Source: Mesorhizobium qingshengii (GTDB taxonomy: Bacteria; Pseudomonadota; Alphaproteobacteria; Rhizobiales; Rhizobiaceae). From it: 64,000 nt of DNA. The DNA lies in assembly GCF_027563465.1 (NCBI RefSeq), contig NZ_JAPFQA010000015.1, positions 61,145 to 125,144 of the forward strand. Direction: 5' to 3'. Below, piece after piece: positions 8,423 through 16,164 of the stretch. How positions within the stretch are numbered: the stretch's first letter is position 1; each line of letters begins with the position of its first letter. The notes under the pieces are model-generated. The model worked only from the letters and a program-made list of their open reading frames with translations, did no database searches and was not told where the DNA came from. Both the position numbers and the translations under genes were made by a program.

Positions 8423-11011
8423 ATGACGGAACGACCCACCTTCAGCAGCGATCGCGGCCTGGCCGGGCGCCTTGCCTTGAGCCGGCTGGCGACGCGGGTC
8501 TCGATGATGGTCGAGCGTGGCTGGCCGTTGCTGCTGCCGCTTGTCATCGTCGCCAGCCTGTTCCTCAGCGTCTCCTGGCTCGGCATCTTCTCGCGGTTGC
8601 CGGACATCGCGCGCATCGGCGCGGTCGCCGCATTCGGCATCGCGGCGCTGGCCGCGCTCTATCCGCTGCGCTTCTTCCGCATGCCCGGCACCGCCGAGGT
8701 CGACCGCCGCATCGAGGCGGCCAATCACTTGTCGCACAGCCCGGTGCTGGTGCAGACCGACCGGCCAAGTGGCAGGGAAAGCAGCTTCTCGCGGGCGCTC
8801 TGGCGCGAACACCAGAAGCGCATGGCCGGAAAGCTCGACAGCCTCGGCGCCGACCTGCCGCGCACGCGCGTGCCGGAGCGAGACCCCTGGGGGTTGCGCG
8901 CGGTAGCGGCACTTCTGCTGGTTACCGCCTTTGCCTTCTCCTTCGGGCCGACAGGCGGCAGACTGAGCGACGGGTTCAATGCCCATGGCGCGCATGATGC
9001 CGTGCCGCCGCGCATCGACGCATGGGTGACGCCGCCGACCTACACCGGCAAGCCGCCGATCTTCCTGACCGCCGACGCCAACCAGATGACGCCGACCTTC
9101 ACCGTTCCCGAAGGCAGCGACGTCTCGCTGCGCGTTACCGGCGGCTCAGGCGACGAAACGCTGGCCTATGCCGGCAAGGATGGCAATTCCCGCGCTATCG
9201 ACCCGGCCGGCCCGCAGGCCGCCACGGCCAAACCGGCTGCAAGCCCGGCGACGCCATCCAAAGTGCGCCAATTCACCGGCAAGCTGACCGGCGACGGCAC
9301 GTTGACGCTGAAGTCGAGCGATGACGAGCTTGGCCGCTGGGCCTTCGCGATCGTGCCCGACAAGCCGCCGCAGATCCGCTTCGTCGGCGAGCCGAAGCGC
9401 GCCGCCAACGGCGCCTTCGAACTCAACTACCAGATCGACGACGACTATGGCGCCGCCACCGCCAAGGCGGTTTTCGCGCTCGCTGATCCGCAGGCGCCGA
9501 ATGCGCATCCGCTCTATGGTCCGCCTGAAATGCCGCTGGCGCTGCCGCGCCGCGGCGGCAAGTCGAACGCCGCAAGGACCTCGAAGGACCTGACCGAGCA
9601 TGTTTGGGCCGGCAGCGGCATCAAGCTGACGCTCGTGGCCACCGACGATGCCGGACACACCGCCTCGAGCGAGACCAAGACGCTGGTGATGCCGGAGCGG
9701 CCGTTCGCCAACCCGCTGGCGCGAGCGGTGATCGAAGAACGCCGCCTGCTGGCGCTCGACGCCAACGCCAAGCCGCGTGTACTCGACCTGATGGACGCGG
9801 TCACGCTGCGGCCCGAAGATACGTTCGACAACATGGCGCACTACCTCGCCATCATGAGTGCCCGCAGCCGGCTGAAGATGGCCGCCAGCGACGACCAGTT
9901 GCGCAACGAGGTCTCCTATCTCTGGGAAATCGCGCTCGGCATCGAGGAAGGCAATCTCTCGGCCGCGGAAAAGCGGTTGCGCCAGGCGCAGCAAGCGCTG
10001 CAGGACGCCATCAAGAATGGCGCCAGCGACGCGGAAATCGAAAAGGCGATGAAGGAACTGCGCGAGGCGATGAACCAGTTCCTGCAGGAATTCGCCGAAC
10101 GCGCCAAGCAGAACCCAAACGCACCGCAGATGCAGCAGAACGGCCAGGAACTGCGCCAGAGCGACATCGACCGCATGATGGACCAGATCGAGAACCTGGC
10201 AAAATCCGGCGATCGCGACAAGGCGCAGCAATTGCTGTCGCAACTGCAGGACATGATGAACAATCTGCAGGCCGGCCGTCAGCAGCAAGGCGGCCAGCAG
10301 GACAGCGAGATGCGCCAGCAGATGGACAAGCTGGGCGAGATCCTGCGGCGCCAGCAGGAGATGATGAACGACACCTTCCGCATGGACCAGATGCAGCGTG
10401 GCGAGCGTCAGCGCGGACAGAACCGCGACGAACAGCTTGGTGGTGGCCAGGATGAGAACCTGCCGGGTGTGGGCCAGGACCGCGATCCGCTCGCCCGGCC
10501 GAAGTCGATGACGCCACAGGAATTCGCCGATGCGCTAAAACAGCTGCAACAGGGTCAGGGACAGCTGAAAAGCGACCTCGAGCAGTTGAAGAAGGGGCTC
10601 GAAGGCATGGGCATGGAGCCCAATGAAGGATTTGGCGAGGCCGGCAAGTCCATGGGCAACGCCGAACAGGCGCTCGGCGAAGGCCAGGGCGATGAGGCCG
10701 TCGGCCATCAGGGCCGGGCGCTGGAGGCGCTGCGCAAAGGCGCCAAGGACATGATGAAGCAGATGCAGGCCATGCAGGGCGACCAGGGCGGCAGCCAGGA
10801 TGGTGGCCGCCAGCAGGACGCCGATCGTGACCCGCTCGGCCGGCCACGCGCCAGCCAGGGCCCCGATTTCGGCGATTCGGTGAAGGTGCCGGACGAGATC
10901 GACGTGCAGCGCGCCCGCCAGATCCTGGAAGCGATCCGCAAGCGGCTCGGCAATGCGCTCAGCCCCGACATCGAACGCAGCTACCTGGAACGGCTGCTCG
11001 AGCTGAAATAG
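8423..11011 (+). CDS. TIGR02302/DUF4175 large membrane-anchored protein
   Basis: This is an 862 aa protein of the alphaproteobacterial TIGR02302 family (DUF4175); its function is not established. Two membrane segments lie near residues 35-55 and 64-83, a third near 165-181. A long region with a VTPPTYTGKPP motif near 210 follows and is likely periplasmic. The C-terminal third is dominated by Gln/Met/Asp/Glu-rich, predicted coiled-coil sequence (runs such as QQLLSQLQDMMNNLQAGRQQ) and ends in an acidic-basic tail. ATG 8423 has ggaaggg just before it; an in-frame ATG at 8390 is an alternative. In this clade such genes lie near lysA; here the dehydratase and ArsR genes are between them. Confidence 0.82.
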   Translation: MTERPTFSSDRGLAGRLALSRLATRVSMMVERGWPLLLPLVIVASLFLSVSWLGIFSRLPDIARIGAVAAFGIAALAALYPLRFFRMPGTAEVDRRIEAANHLSHSPVLVQTDRPSGRESSFSRALWREHQKRMAGKLDSLGADLPRTRVPERDPWGLRAVAALLLVTAFAFSFGPTGGRLSDGFNAHGAHDAVPPRIDAWVTPPTYTGKPPIFLTADANQMTPTFTVPEGSDVSLRVTGGSGDETLAYAGKDGNSRAIDPAGPQAATAKPAASPATPSKVRQFTGKLTGDGTLTLKSSDDELGRWAFAIVPDKPPQIRFVGEPKRAANGAFELNYQIDDDYGAATAKAVFALADPQAPNAHPLYGPPEMPLALPRRGGKSNAARTSKDLTEHVWAGSGIKLTLVATDDAGHTASSETKTLVMPERPFANPLARAVIEERRLLALDANAKPRVLDLMDAVTLRPEDTFDNMAHYLAIMSARSRLKMAASDDQLRNEVSYLWEIALGIEEGNLSAAEKRLRQAQQALQDAIKNGASDAEIEKAMKELREAMNQFLQEFAERAKQNPNAPQMQQNGQELRQSDIDRMMDQIENLAKSGDRDKAQQLLSQLQDMMNNLQAGRQQQGGQQDSEMRQQMDKLGEILRRQQEMMNDTFRMDQMQRGERQRGQNRDEQLGGGQDENLPGVGQDRDPLARPKSMTPQEFADALKQLQQGQGQLKSDLEQLKKGLEGMGMEPNEGFGEAGKSMGNAEQALGEGQGDEAVGHQGRALEALRKGAKDMMKQMQAMQGDQGGSQDGGRQQDADRDPLGRPRASQGPDFGDSVKVPDEIDVQRARQILEAIRKRLGNALSPDIERSYLERLLELK

Positions 11012-11066
11012 GAATCAGCGCTCGCCTCCAACTCCACCCGAAGACTTCCCGAACGGTTGCAGCACC

Positions 11067-11438
11067 ATGCCGAAACTTGGCACTGTCACGCCCATCCTGC
11101 GCATCTTCGACATTGCCAAGGCACGCGAATTCTATGTCGGCTTCCTCGGCTTCGACGTGCGGTGGGAACATCGCTTCGACGACAATGCGCCGCTTTACAT
11201 GGCAGTCGGCCGCGATGGCTACGTCCTGCATCTCAGTGAGCATCACGGCGACGGCGCACCCGGCATTGCCGTGCGCATCAAGGTCGAGGACATCGCGGCC
11301 CTGCATCGCGAACTGATCGGCAAAAAGTATCGCTTCGCTAGGCCGGGCCTGGAGGAGACGCCGTGGAAGACCCGTGAAATATCGGTGAGCGACCCGTTCG
11401 GCAACCGGCTGCATTTCCACGAGGAATCGGCGGGCTAA
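11067..11438 (+). CDS. Glyoxalase-superfamily (VOC/bleomycin-resistance-like) protein
   Basis: This 123 aa vicinal-oxygen-chelate protein shows the paired beta-alpha-beta-beta-beta pattern. The opening VTPILRIFDIAKAREFYVGF and the closing ISVSDPFGNRLHFHEE are the two ends of the fold, with Glu/His metal ligands plausible in HLSEHHGD and LHFHE. It matches the glyoxalase superfamily domain of bleomycin-resistance-like proteins; the substrate is unknown. Its last four bases overlap the end of the convergent LysR gene, so the two share a terminator region. Confidence 0.8.
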   Translation: MPKLGTVTPILRIFDIAKAREFYVGFLGFDVRWEHRFDDNAPLYMAVGRDGYVLHLSEHHGDGAPGIAVRIKVEDIAALHRELIGKKYRFARPGLEETPWKTREISVSDPFGNRLHFHEESAG

Positions 11439-12298
11439 TCCTGCCTGTTGACGAATGCCTCACGGATCGCCTCTTCCATGCCGTCGATCGCCTCGCCGAA
11501 GGCATTCGGGTTGCGATGCATCACCACATTTGAAGAATCGACGTGGCCGAACCCGTCCGCCGAAGTCAGTTCGCGACAGTCCGCCGGAATGTTGCTGCGC
11601 GAAATCGGCGCGATCGCCAGTCCCGAGGTGACGGCGAGCTTGAGGCCGCCAGTGGTGTCGCTCGTATAGGCGACGCGATAGGCAAGACCGAGTTGCTCCA
11701 GCGATTTGATGGCGAAGTCCTTGCACCAGCCGGCCCGGTTGTAGAGCGCGATCGGCACCGGCCGCTCCTCATGCATGTGGTGCAGGTTCGATGTCACCCA
11801 AACGGTTGGATCGTGCATCAGGACTTCGCCGCCGGCGGGATCCTGCCATTCGAACACCACGCAGAGATCGAGTTCCCCGGCGGCGAGCGCCGCCAATTGC
11901 GCCCCCGAATGCGCATAGCGTACGGTGACCTCGACCTTTGTGTGACATTTCGAAAATGCACCCAGCGCGCGCGACAGGATGGCCTGGCCATATTCCTCCG
12001 GGATGCCGATGCGCACCGGCCCGCCAAGCGGCGCCGCCGCCATCGACGCAGCCGTCTCATCCAGCAGCGAAACAATGCGGCGGGCATTGACGATGAGTTC
12101 GCCGCCGCGCCGCGTCAGCGCGACGCCGCGTGAACCGCGCTCGAACAGGCTGTCGCCGACAAGGCCTTCGAGCTTCTTCATCTGCATCGACACAGCCGAC
12201 TGGGTGCGGCCGGCGAGCTCCGCCGCCTTGGTGAAATTGCCGGCCTCGGCAATGGCCACGAAGGTGCGCAAGAGATCGCTGTCGAGGGTTGGCCGCAT
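11435..12298 (-). CDS. LysR-family transcriptional regulator
   Basis: This is a 287 aa LysR-type regulator. The N-terminal winged helix (residues about 4-62) contains LLRTFVAIAEAGNFTKAAEL and the recognition helix RTQSAVSMQMKKLE, followed by the linker helix and a periplasmic-binding-like effector domain from about residue 85. I chose the ATG at 12298 because gtgga sits six bases upstream of it; an ATG at 12310 would add MVDR. It is divergent from an EamA exporter gene across about 220 bases, the classic layout in which the regulator controls the neighbouring exporter. It overlaps the VOC gene by four bases at its 3' end. Confidence 0.9.
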   Translation of the reverse strand: MRPTLDSDLLRTFVAIAEAGNFTKAAELAGRTQSAVSMQMKKLEGLVGDSLFERGSRGVALTRRGGELIVNARRIVSLLDETAASMAAAPLGGPVRIGIPEEYGQAILSRALGAFSKCHTKVEVTVRYAHSGAQLAALAAGELDLCVVFEWQDPAGGEVLMHDPTVWVTSNLHHMHEERPVPIALYNRAGWCKDFAIKSLEQLGLAYRVAYTSDTTGGLKLAVTSGLAIAPISRSNIPADCRELTSADGFGHVDSSNVVMHRNPNAFGEAIDGMEEAIREAFVNRQD

Positions 12299-12345
12299 TC
12301 TATCCACCATAAGGAAATTTGATCGTTGGTATCATTCCAATTCGT

Positions 12346-12374
12346 TTGCAACATGTCAAACACCGGATGATAGT
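12346..12374 (+). promoter_or_regulatory. Candidate sigma-70 promoter for the EamA exporter gene
   Basis: The sequence shows ttgcaa (12346-12351), a 17-base spacer and gatagt (12369-12374). Each box matches the consensus at four of six positions. It lies in the LysR-exporter intergenic region and would give a leader of roughly 140 bases that contains the terminator at 12440-12471. This is a guess from spacing only. Confidence 0.3.
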
Positions 12375-12439
12375 CGCTTCACCCATTGGATATGCGGCTG
12401 TGAGATCGGCTGCGGACCAATCAAGAGTCCTCACTCGTG

Positions 12440-12471
12440 CCCGCTGCCCGAAACGGTGGCGGGTTCTTTTT
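12440..12471 (+). terminator. Intrinsic terminator-like hairpin in the leader of the EamA exporter gene
   Basis: The 5' arm cccgctgcc (12440-12448) pairs with ggtggcggg (12455-12463) as nine base pairs including two G-U pairs, around a six-base loop, and is followed by the T-rich tract ttcttttt. It points in the direction of the exporter gene and lies 50 bases before its start codon. No gene ends here on the plus strand, so it is best read as an attenuator or the end of a small leader RNA. Confidence 0.6.
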
Positions 12472-12521
12472 AGCTTGCGGCAAGCGTGCTTGCAGCCCTG
12501 GTACTGGAGCCTTGGATCCTC

Positions 12522-13469
12522 ATGCGGAATCGGATGGTGCTCGGCATCCTGAGCCTGTGCCTGGGCGTGCTGGTCTTCTCGCTGCAGGATCCGCTCGTCA
12601 AGGCCGTTTCGAGCGGGTATCCGGTGACCGAAGTGATGGCGATCCGCTCGATCGTCGCCTTGCCGATCCTGATCGTTCTCGTCCACGCCGATGTCGGTCT
12701 GCGGGCAATCCTGTCGCGGCGGTTTGGCCTGCTGACGATGCGCGCCTTCATCCAGTTCACCTCCTACACGGTCTACTATCTGGCCATCGCCGCCTTGCCG
12801 CTGGCCGACGCGGTGGCGCTCTATTTCATGGCGCCGCTGTTCATCATGGCGCTGGCCGGGCCGTATCTTGGCGAGCGCGTCTCCTGGCGGACGCTGGCGA
12901 CCGTGCTGATCGGACTGCTCGGCGTGGTCGTGATGTTACGCCCCGGCGCCGGACTGTTCGATTGGGCGGCGCTGCTGTCGCTGGGCTCGGCGGCGCTCTA
13001 CGGTTTCTCGCAGCTGATGGCCCGCAAGATCGGCGATACCGAATCGTCCACCGTCATGGCCTTCTATCAGAACGGCGCCTATCTGGTCGGCGCCGCCGTG
13101 GTTGCCAGCGCGTTTCACCTTGCCGGCATAACCCACGCCGTCCATCCGAGCCTGGAATTCCTCGTGCGGCCCTGGCTGTGGCCGACATTGCCGGATTTCC
13201 TCAAGATGGCGGCGTGCGGCTTCGTCGCCTCAGCCGGCATGATCCTGCTGTCGCAGGCCTACCGGATGGCGCCGGCCAATCGCGTTGCCACCTTCGAATA
13301 CACGGGCATCCTGTGGTCGCCGCTGTGGGGTTTCCTGTTTTTCGCCGAGGTCCCGCGATCGACGACCGTGATCGGTGCCGCCCTCATCATCGGTGCCGGA
13401 CTGCTGGCGCTCGGCACGGAACGGCGCAAGAGCGCCGCGCCCGTGCTCGCCGCCACCGATCCTGCCTGA
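12522..13469 (+). CDS. EamA/DMT-family transporter
   Basis: This 315 aa inner-membrane protein has about ten hydrophobic segments arranged as two EamA repeats, as expected for drug/metabolite exporters of the RhaT/YdcZ-like group. It begins MRNRMVLGILSLCLGVLVF, and the second repeat begins near residue 145. The motif PLVKAVSSGYPVTEVMAIRS in the first repeat is characteristic. The start ATG 12522 has ggag 12 bases upstream; an in-frame GTG at 12486 is less likely. It is divergent from a LysR regulator, and a terminator-like hairpin lies in the leader. The substrate is unknown. The stop codon abuts the stop of the convergent response regulator within the palindrome gcctgatcaggc. Confidence 0.85.
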   Translation: MRNRMVLGILSLCLGVLVFSLQDPLVKAVSSGYPVTEVMAIRSIVALPILIVLVHADVGLRAILSRRFGLLTMRAFIQFTSYTVYYLAIAALPLADAVALYFMAPLFIMALAGPYLGERVSWRTLATVLIGLLGVVVMLRPGAGLFDWAALLSLGSAALYGFSQLMARKIGDTESSTVMAFYQNGAYLVGAAVVASAFHLAGITHAVHPSLEFLVRPWLWPTLPDFLKMAACGFVASAGMILLSQAYRMAPANRVATFEYTGILWSPLWGFLFFAEVPRSTTVIGAALIIGAGLLALGTERRKSAAPVLAATDPA

Positions 13470-13850
13470 TCAGGCGAAGCAGATCAGAGCGCGTTCGACG
13501 CGCGAGCGGATTTCGGCCAGCGTGAAGGGCTTTTGCACGACATCGAGGATAATGCCGTTCAACTCCTCGGCACGCTCGCGCTGGTCGGCATAGCCGGTCA
13601 TCAGCATGATCTTCACCGACGGGAACAGTGCCGCCGCCGCAATCGCCATCTCGATGCCGTCCATCTCCGGCATGCGGATGTCGGAGACGACGAGATCGTA
13701 GCGGCCATGCGCCGCTTGAATCAGCGAAAGCCCTTGCGCGCCGTCCGCGGCGATATCGATTGTGTGCCCGGCGCGTTCAAGCGCGCGGGCCGCGAGAGTG
13801 CGAACGGACTCATCGTCCTCGACGATCAGAAGCTTTGCCATGGCCGGCAT
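13470..13850 (-). CDS. Single-domain response regulator (CheY/CpdR-like)
   Basis: This 126 aa protein is a bare receiver domain with no output domain. The acidic pocket is VEDDE near residues 10-14, the phospho-acceptor Asp lies in VVSDIRMPEMDG (near 56), Thr in LMTGYAD (near 85) and the conserved Lys in VQKPFT (near 108). CpdR, the ClpXP adaptor that controls CtrA turnover in alphaproteobacteria, has this architecture, and the VSDIRMPEMDGIE/LMTGY pattern is similar. The match is not strong enough to name it. An internal ATG at 13841 (MAKLLIVEDD) is an equally good start. It ends exactly where the exporter gene ends, and hpt lies upstream on the same strand. Confidence 0.83.
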   Translation of the reverse strand: MPAMAKLLIVEDDESVRTLAARALERAGHTIDIAADGAQGLSLIQAAHGRYDLVVSDIRMPEMDGIEMAIAAAALFPSVKIMLMTGYADQRERAEELNGIILDVVQKPFTLAEIRSRVERALICFA

Positions 13851-13916
13851 ATTTGGCGGCGAAAAGTTGACTTTTCCTGAAGGCGCGGAGGGTCGGCGAG
13901 CCTTTTTGGAAGTCGT

Positions 13917-14459
13917 TCAGACGTCGCCTTTGACAATACCGACAAACGGCAGTTCGCGAAAAGCATGGGCAACGTCCATGCCGTAGCCGACGACGAAATA
14001 ATCGGGACAGTCGAAGCCGACATAGTCGGCGGTGAGCGCGGTCTGGCGGCGCATGCGCTTGTCGAGCAGCACGGCGATGGCGCAGCTCTTGGCGCCGCGC
14101 GACAGCATCAGGTCGCGGGTGAAGGTCAGCGTCTTGCCCGATTCGAGAATGTCGTCGATCAAAAGCACGTCGCGGCCGGCGACCTCATTGTCGATATCGC
14201 GCAGCACCCTAACCTCACCGCTGGTGGTGCCGGCGCCGTAGCTGGAGATGAAGATGAACTCGACCTCCGGCGACAGGCCGACATCATGCATGGCGCGGAT
14301 GAGATCGGCGGCGAAGATGAATGAGCCTTTCAGCACCGAAATCACCAGGAGGTCGTGATAGTCGTGCTCGGCGATCTCCTTGGCGAGTTCGAGATTGCGC
14401 CGTGCGATCGCCGATGCCGAAAACAGGACCTCGATGTCCTTGCCGCGTACAACTGGCAT
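13917..14459 (-). CDS. hpt: Hypoxanthine phosphoribosyltransferase
   Basis: This purine salvage enzyme converts hypoxanthine or guanine plus PRPP to IMP or GMP in the cytosol. It is 180 aa, the normal length for bacterial Hpt. The start MPVVRGKDIEVLFSASAIA is typical, VISVLKGSFIFAADL near residues 42-56 is the N-terminal loop, and the PRPP-binding signature VLLIDDILESGKTL is near 98-111 with its paired acidic residues. The C-terminal DYFVVGYGMDV binds the purine. Longer in-frame starts upstream add an unrelated basic segment. It precedes the response regulator on the same strand. Confidence 0.93.
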   Translation of the reverse strand: MPVVRGKDIEVLFSASAIARRNLELAKEIAEHDYHDLLVISVLKGSFIFAADLIRAMHDVGLSPEVEFIFISSYGAGTTSGEVRVLRDIDNEVAGRDVLLIDDILESGKTLTFTRDLMLSRGAKSCAIAVLLDKRMRRQTALTADYVGFDCPDYFVVGYGMDVAHAFRELPFVGIVKGDV

Positions 14460-14526
14460 TTTCCGCCCCCTCAAGATTTTTACCCAAGACGCCTTCACCC
14501 ACAGCGGAAGCGCAGGGCGTTTGCAG

Positions 14527-14546
14527 GCCGGCCTCACCTGAATATC
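14527..14546. repeat. Dispersed repeat, family B, single arm
   Basis: These twenty bases are identical to 24871-24890. Only the acctgaa arm is present; no matching ttcaggt arm is visible upstream. It lies between hpt and the 3' end of the membrane protein gene. Confidence 0.55.
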
Positions 14547-14554
14547 GACACACG

Positions 14555-15196
14555 CTATTCGGCGAAGGTGACCGATACGGTCCTCACGCCGTTTCTAGGC
14601 ACGTCGAGCCGGCTGGCAAAGCCGAATCTTTCGCCCGATGCCAGCGAACGGCCGGATGTCCCCAACGTATAGCGGGTCAAGCGTCCGTCATTGCCGGTCA
14701 CCCGGATTTCGAGCGGCGGCAGCCGCGCCGGTTTCGTTCCGTCATTGGCGGCCTCGCCGTCGACGAACAGAACGGGGTTTGGCCCGGAGGCGTCGACGCG
14801 TGAGGTGACCCCCGAAATGGTCAGCGCCGGCGCTTGCCCTCCGGACAGGAACGGCGCCTGGCGCACCAGCGCATGCCCGCCGGAGACCCAGAAAGCGGCA
14901 AGGGCGGCACCGATGCCGGCGATCCAGAAGATCGGCCCGCCGCGCGCGGCCGGCGGCCGCTCCGCCGGTGCCTCCGGCTTGCGCAGCATGTCCATGCCCT
15001 CGATGGACGGCGGGATGATCACCCGCGGCGGCGAAACGCTTTCAGCGGCAGGGACAAGGCGCGGCATCACCTCATAGTCGGCATCGATGATATCGGCCAC
15101 CGATCCGCGCATGATCCGGTCCGCGACGGCATTTGCCGGCGGATCGGTCATGATTTCGCCGGAAACCGGGCGCGCGGTTCGATCCTCAGCCATCAT
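14555..15196 (-). CDS. Single-pass membrane protein of unknown function upstream of ftsE
   Basis: This 213 aa protein has a cytoplasmic N-terminal half (residues 1-85) rich in Pro and charged residues, one membrane segment near 88-106 (FWIAGIGAALAAFWVSGG) and a C-terminal beta-rich domain (TISGVTSRVDASG..LFVDGEAAND..) resembling the DUF3426/FxLYD extracytoplasmic domain. In related rhizobia the gene next to ftsE encodes an MJ0042-type zinc-ribbon protein with this tail. No CxxC pairs are visible here, so the zinc ribbon appears absent. That comparison is from memory. It is divergent from ftsE across a repeat-rich 308-base gap. Confidence 0.65.
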   Translation of the reverse strand: MMAEDRTARPVSGEIMTDPPANAVADRIMRGSVADIIDADYEVMPRLVPAAESVSPPRVIIPPSIEGMDMLRKPEAPAERPPAARGGPIFWIAGIGAALAAFWVSGGHALVRQAPFLSGGQAPALTISGVTSRVDASGPNPVLFVDGEAANDGTKPARLPPLEIRVTGNDGRLTRYTLGTSGRSLASGERFGFASRLDVPRNGVRTVSVTFAE

Positions 15197-15303
15197 GGCC
15201 CCAGCATTGCAGCACGTGTTCGCTTTTCGTTTCTTTTGCGTAAACGCAAATGGTTAACGCTTCCCCACCGGAGCCCTCGTGACGAGCCGAAAGAGCCCAG
15301 GAA

Positions 15304-15318
15304 TTAACCGCCGGTTAA
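15304..15318. promoter_or_regulatory. Candidate CtrA-binding site
   Basis: TTAA, seven bases, TTAA (ttaaccgccggttaa) is an exact match to the full CtrA consensus TTAA-N7-TTAA, and it is also a palindrome. It lies in the intergenic region between the divergent membrane protein gene and ftsE, 187 bases before the ftsE start. A further half-site (ggttaac) lies at 15252-15258. Cell-cycle control of ftsEX by CtrA would make sense, but the site is only a sequence match. Confidence 0.45.
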
Positions 15319-15373
15319 CCATGCCGGCCGATGGTCTTTTCCCAGAACAGGCCGGCTTGCCGCCGCCAGAGCC

Positions 15374-15414
15374 GGATACAGATTTCAGGTCAAATCAACC
15401 TGAAATCTGTATCC
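15374..15414. repeat. Perfect 17-bp inverted repeat, family B
   Basis: The left arm ggatacagatttcaggt and the right arm acctgaaatctgtatcc are perfect reverse complements around the seven-base loop caaatca. The core ttcaggt/acctgaa recurs at 24861-24887, and one arm recurs at 14537-14543. It lies in the 308-base gap before ftsE (15197-15504), which otherwise holds an inverted repeat tttgcgt-aa-acgcaaa (15235-15250), the CtrA-like site and a family A repeat. Confidence 0.75.
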
Positions 15415-15432
15415 GCCTCTAAACTAAGAGAT

Positions 15433-15484
15433 AGAGCATGATGTCGTCCGAAAACCACCTCACACTTTTCGGCATCGTGCTCTA
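15433..15484. repeat. Short palindromic intergenic repeat, family A, copy 2
   Basis: The element starts agagcatgatgtcgtccg and ends catcgtgctct, so its termini agagca(t/c)gat are inverted. Its reverse complement aligns with the element at 487-534 over most of its length. It ends 20 bases before the ftsE start codon, so it lies in the ftsE leader and could affect its translation or the promoter layout. Confidence 0.75.
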
Positions 15485-15504
15485 GAAATTTCAGGTCGTC
15501 GAAA

Positions 15505-16164
15505 GTGATTCGCTTCGAAAATGTCGGCCTCCGCTATGGCATGGGTCCGGAAATCCTCCGCGATATCTCCCTGCACATCCCGGAGCGCTCCTTCCAGTTC
15601 CTGAGCGGGCCTTCGGGCGCCGGCAAGACGACCTTGCTGCGCCTGCTGTTCATGTCACTGAAGCCGACGCGCGGGCTGATCACCATCTTCGGCAAGGACC
15701 GCTCGCGCATCTCGCGCAGCGAGCTGCCGCACCTGCGGCGTCGCATCGGCGTGGTCTTCCAGGACTTTCGCTTGCTCGACCACATGACCACCTACGAGAA
15801 TGTCGCGCTGCCGCTGCGCGTGCGCGGGCGCGAGGAAGCAAGCTATCGCACCGATGTCACCGAGCTGTTGAAATGGGTTGGCCTTGGCGAGCGCATGCAT
15901 GTGCTGCCGCCGGTCCTGTCCGGCGGCGAGAAACAGCGCGCCGCGATCGCCCGTGCGCTGATCGAGCAGCCGGAGATCCTGCTGGCCGACGAGCCAACCG
16001 GCAATGTCGATCCGCCGCTGGCGCGACGCCTGCTGCGGCTGTTCATCGAGCTGAACCGTCTGGGCACAGCGGTGGTGATCGCGACCCACGACCTCGGCCT
16101 GATGGAACAGGTCGACGCACGCCGCATGATCCTGGCTGGCGGAAGGCTGGACATCTATGACTGA
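15505..16164 (+). CDS. ftsE: Cell division ATP-binding protein FtsE
   Basis: This is the ATPase of the FtsEX complex, which acts at the septum with FtsX to activate peptidoglycan hydrolases. It has 219 aa. Walker A GPSGAGKT is at about 35-42, the Q-loop in VFQDFRLLDHMTTYENVALP follows, the signature LSGGEKQR starts near 138 and Walker B ILLADEPTGNVD is near 158-169. The start is GTG (15505). It overlaps ftsX by eight bases, so the two are translationally coupled. Confidence 0.96.
   Translation: MIRFENVGLRYGMGPEILRDISLHIPERSFQFLSGPSGAGKTTLLRLLFMSLKPTRGLITIFGKDRSRISRSELPHLRRRIGVVFQDFRLLDHMTTYENVALPLRVRGREEASYRTDVTELLKWVGLGERMHVLPPVLSGGEKQRAAIARALIEQPEILLADEPTGNVDPPLARRLLRLFIELNRLGTAVVIATHDLGLMEQVDARRMILAGGRLDIYD

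Noticed and set aside
15235..15250. Operator for the divergent membrane protein
   Set aside because: The inverted repeat tttgcgt-aa-acgcaaa is clear but no regulator can be assigned, so it is reported only within the gap description.
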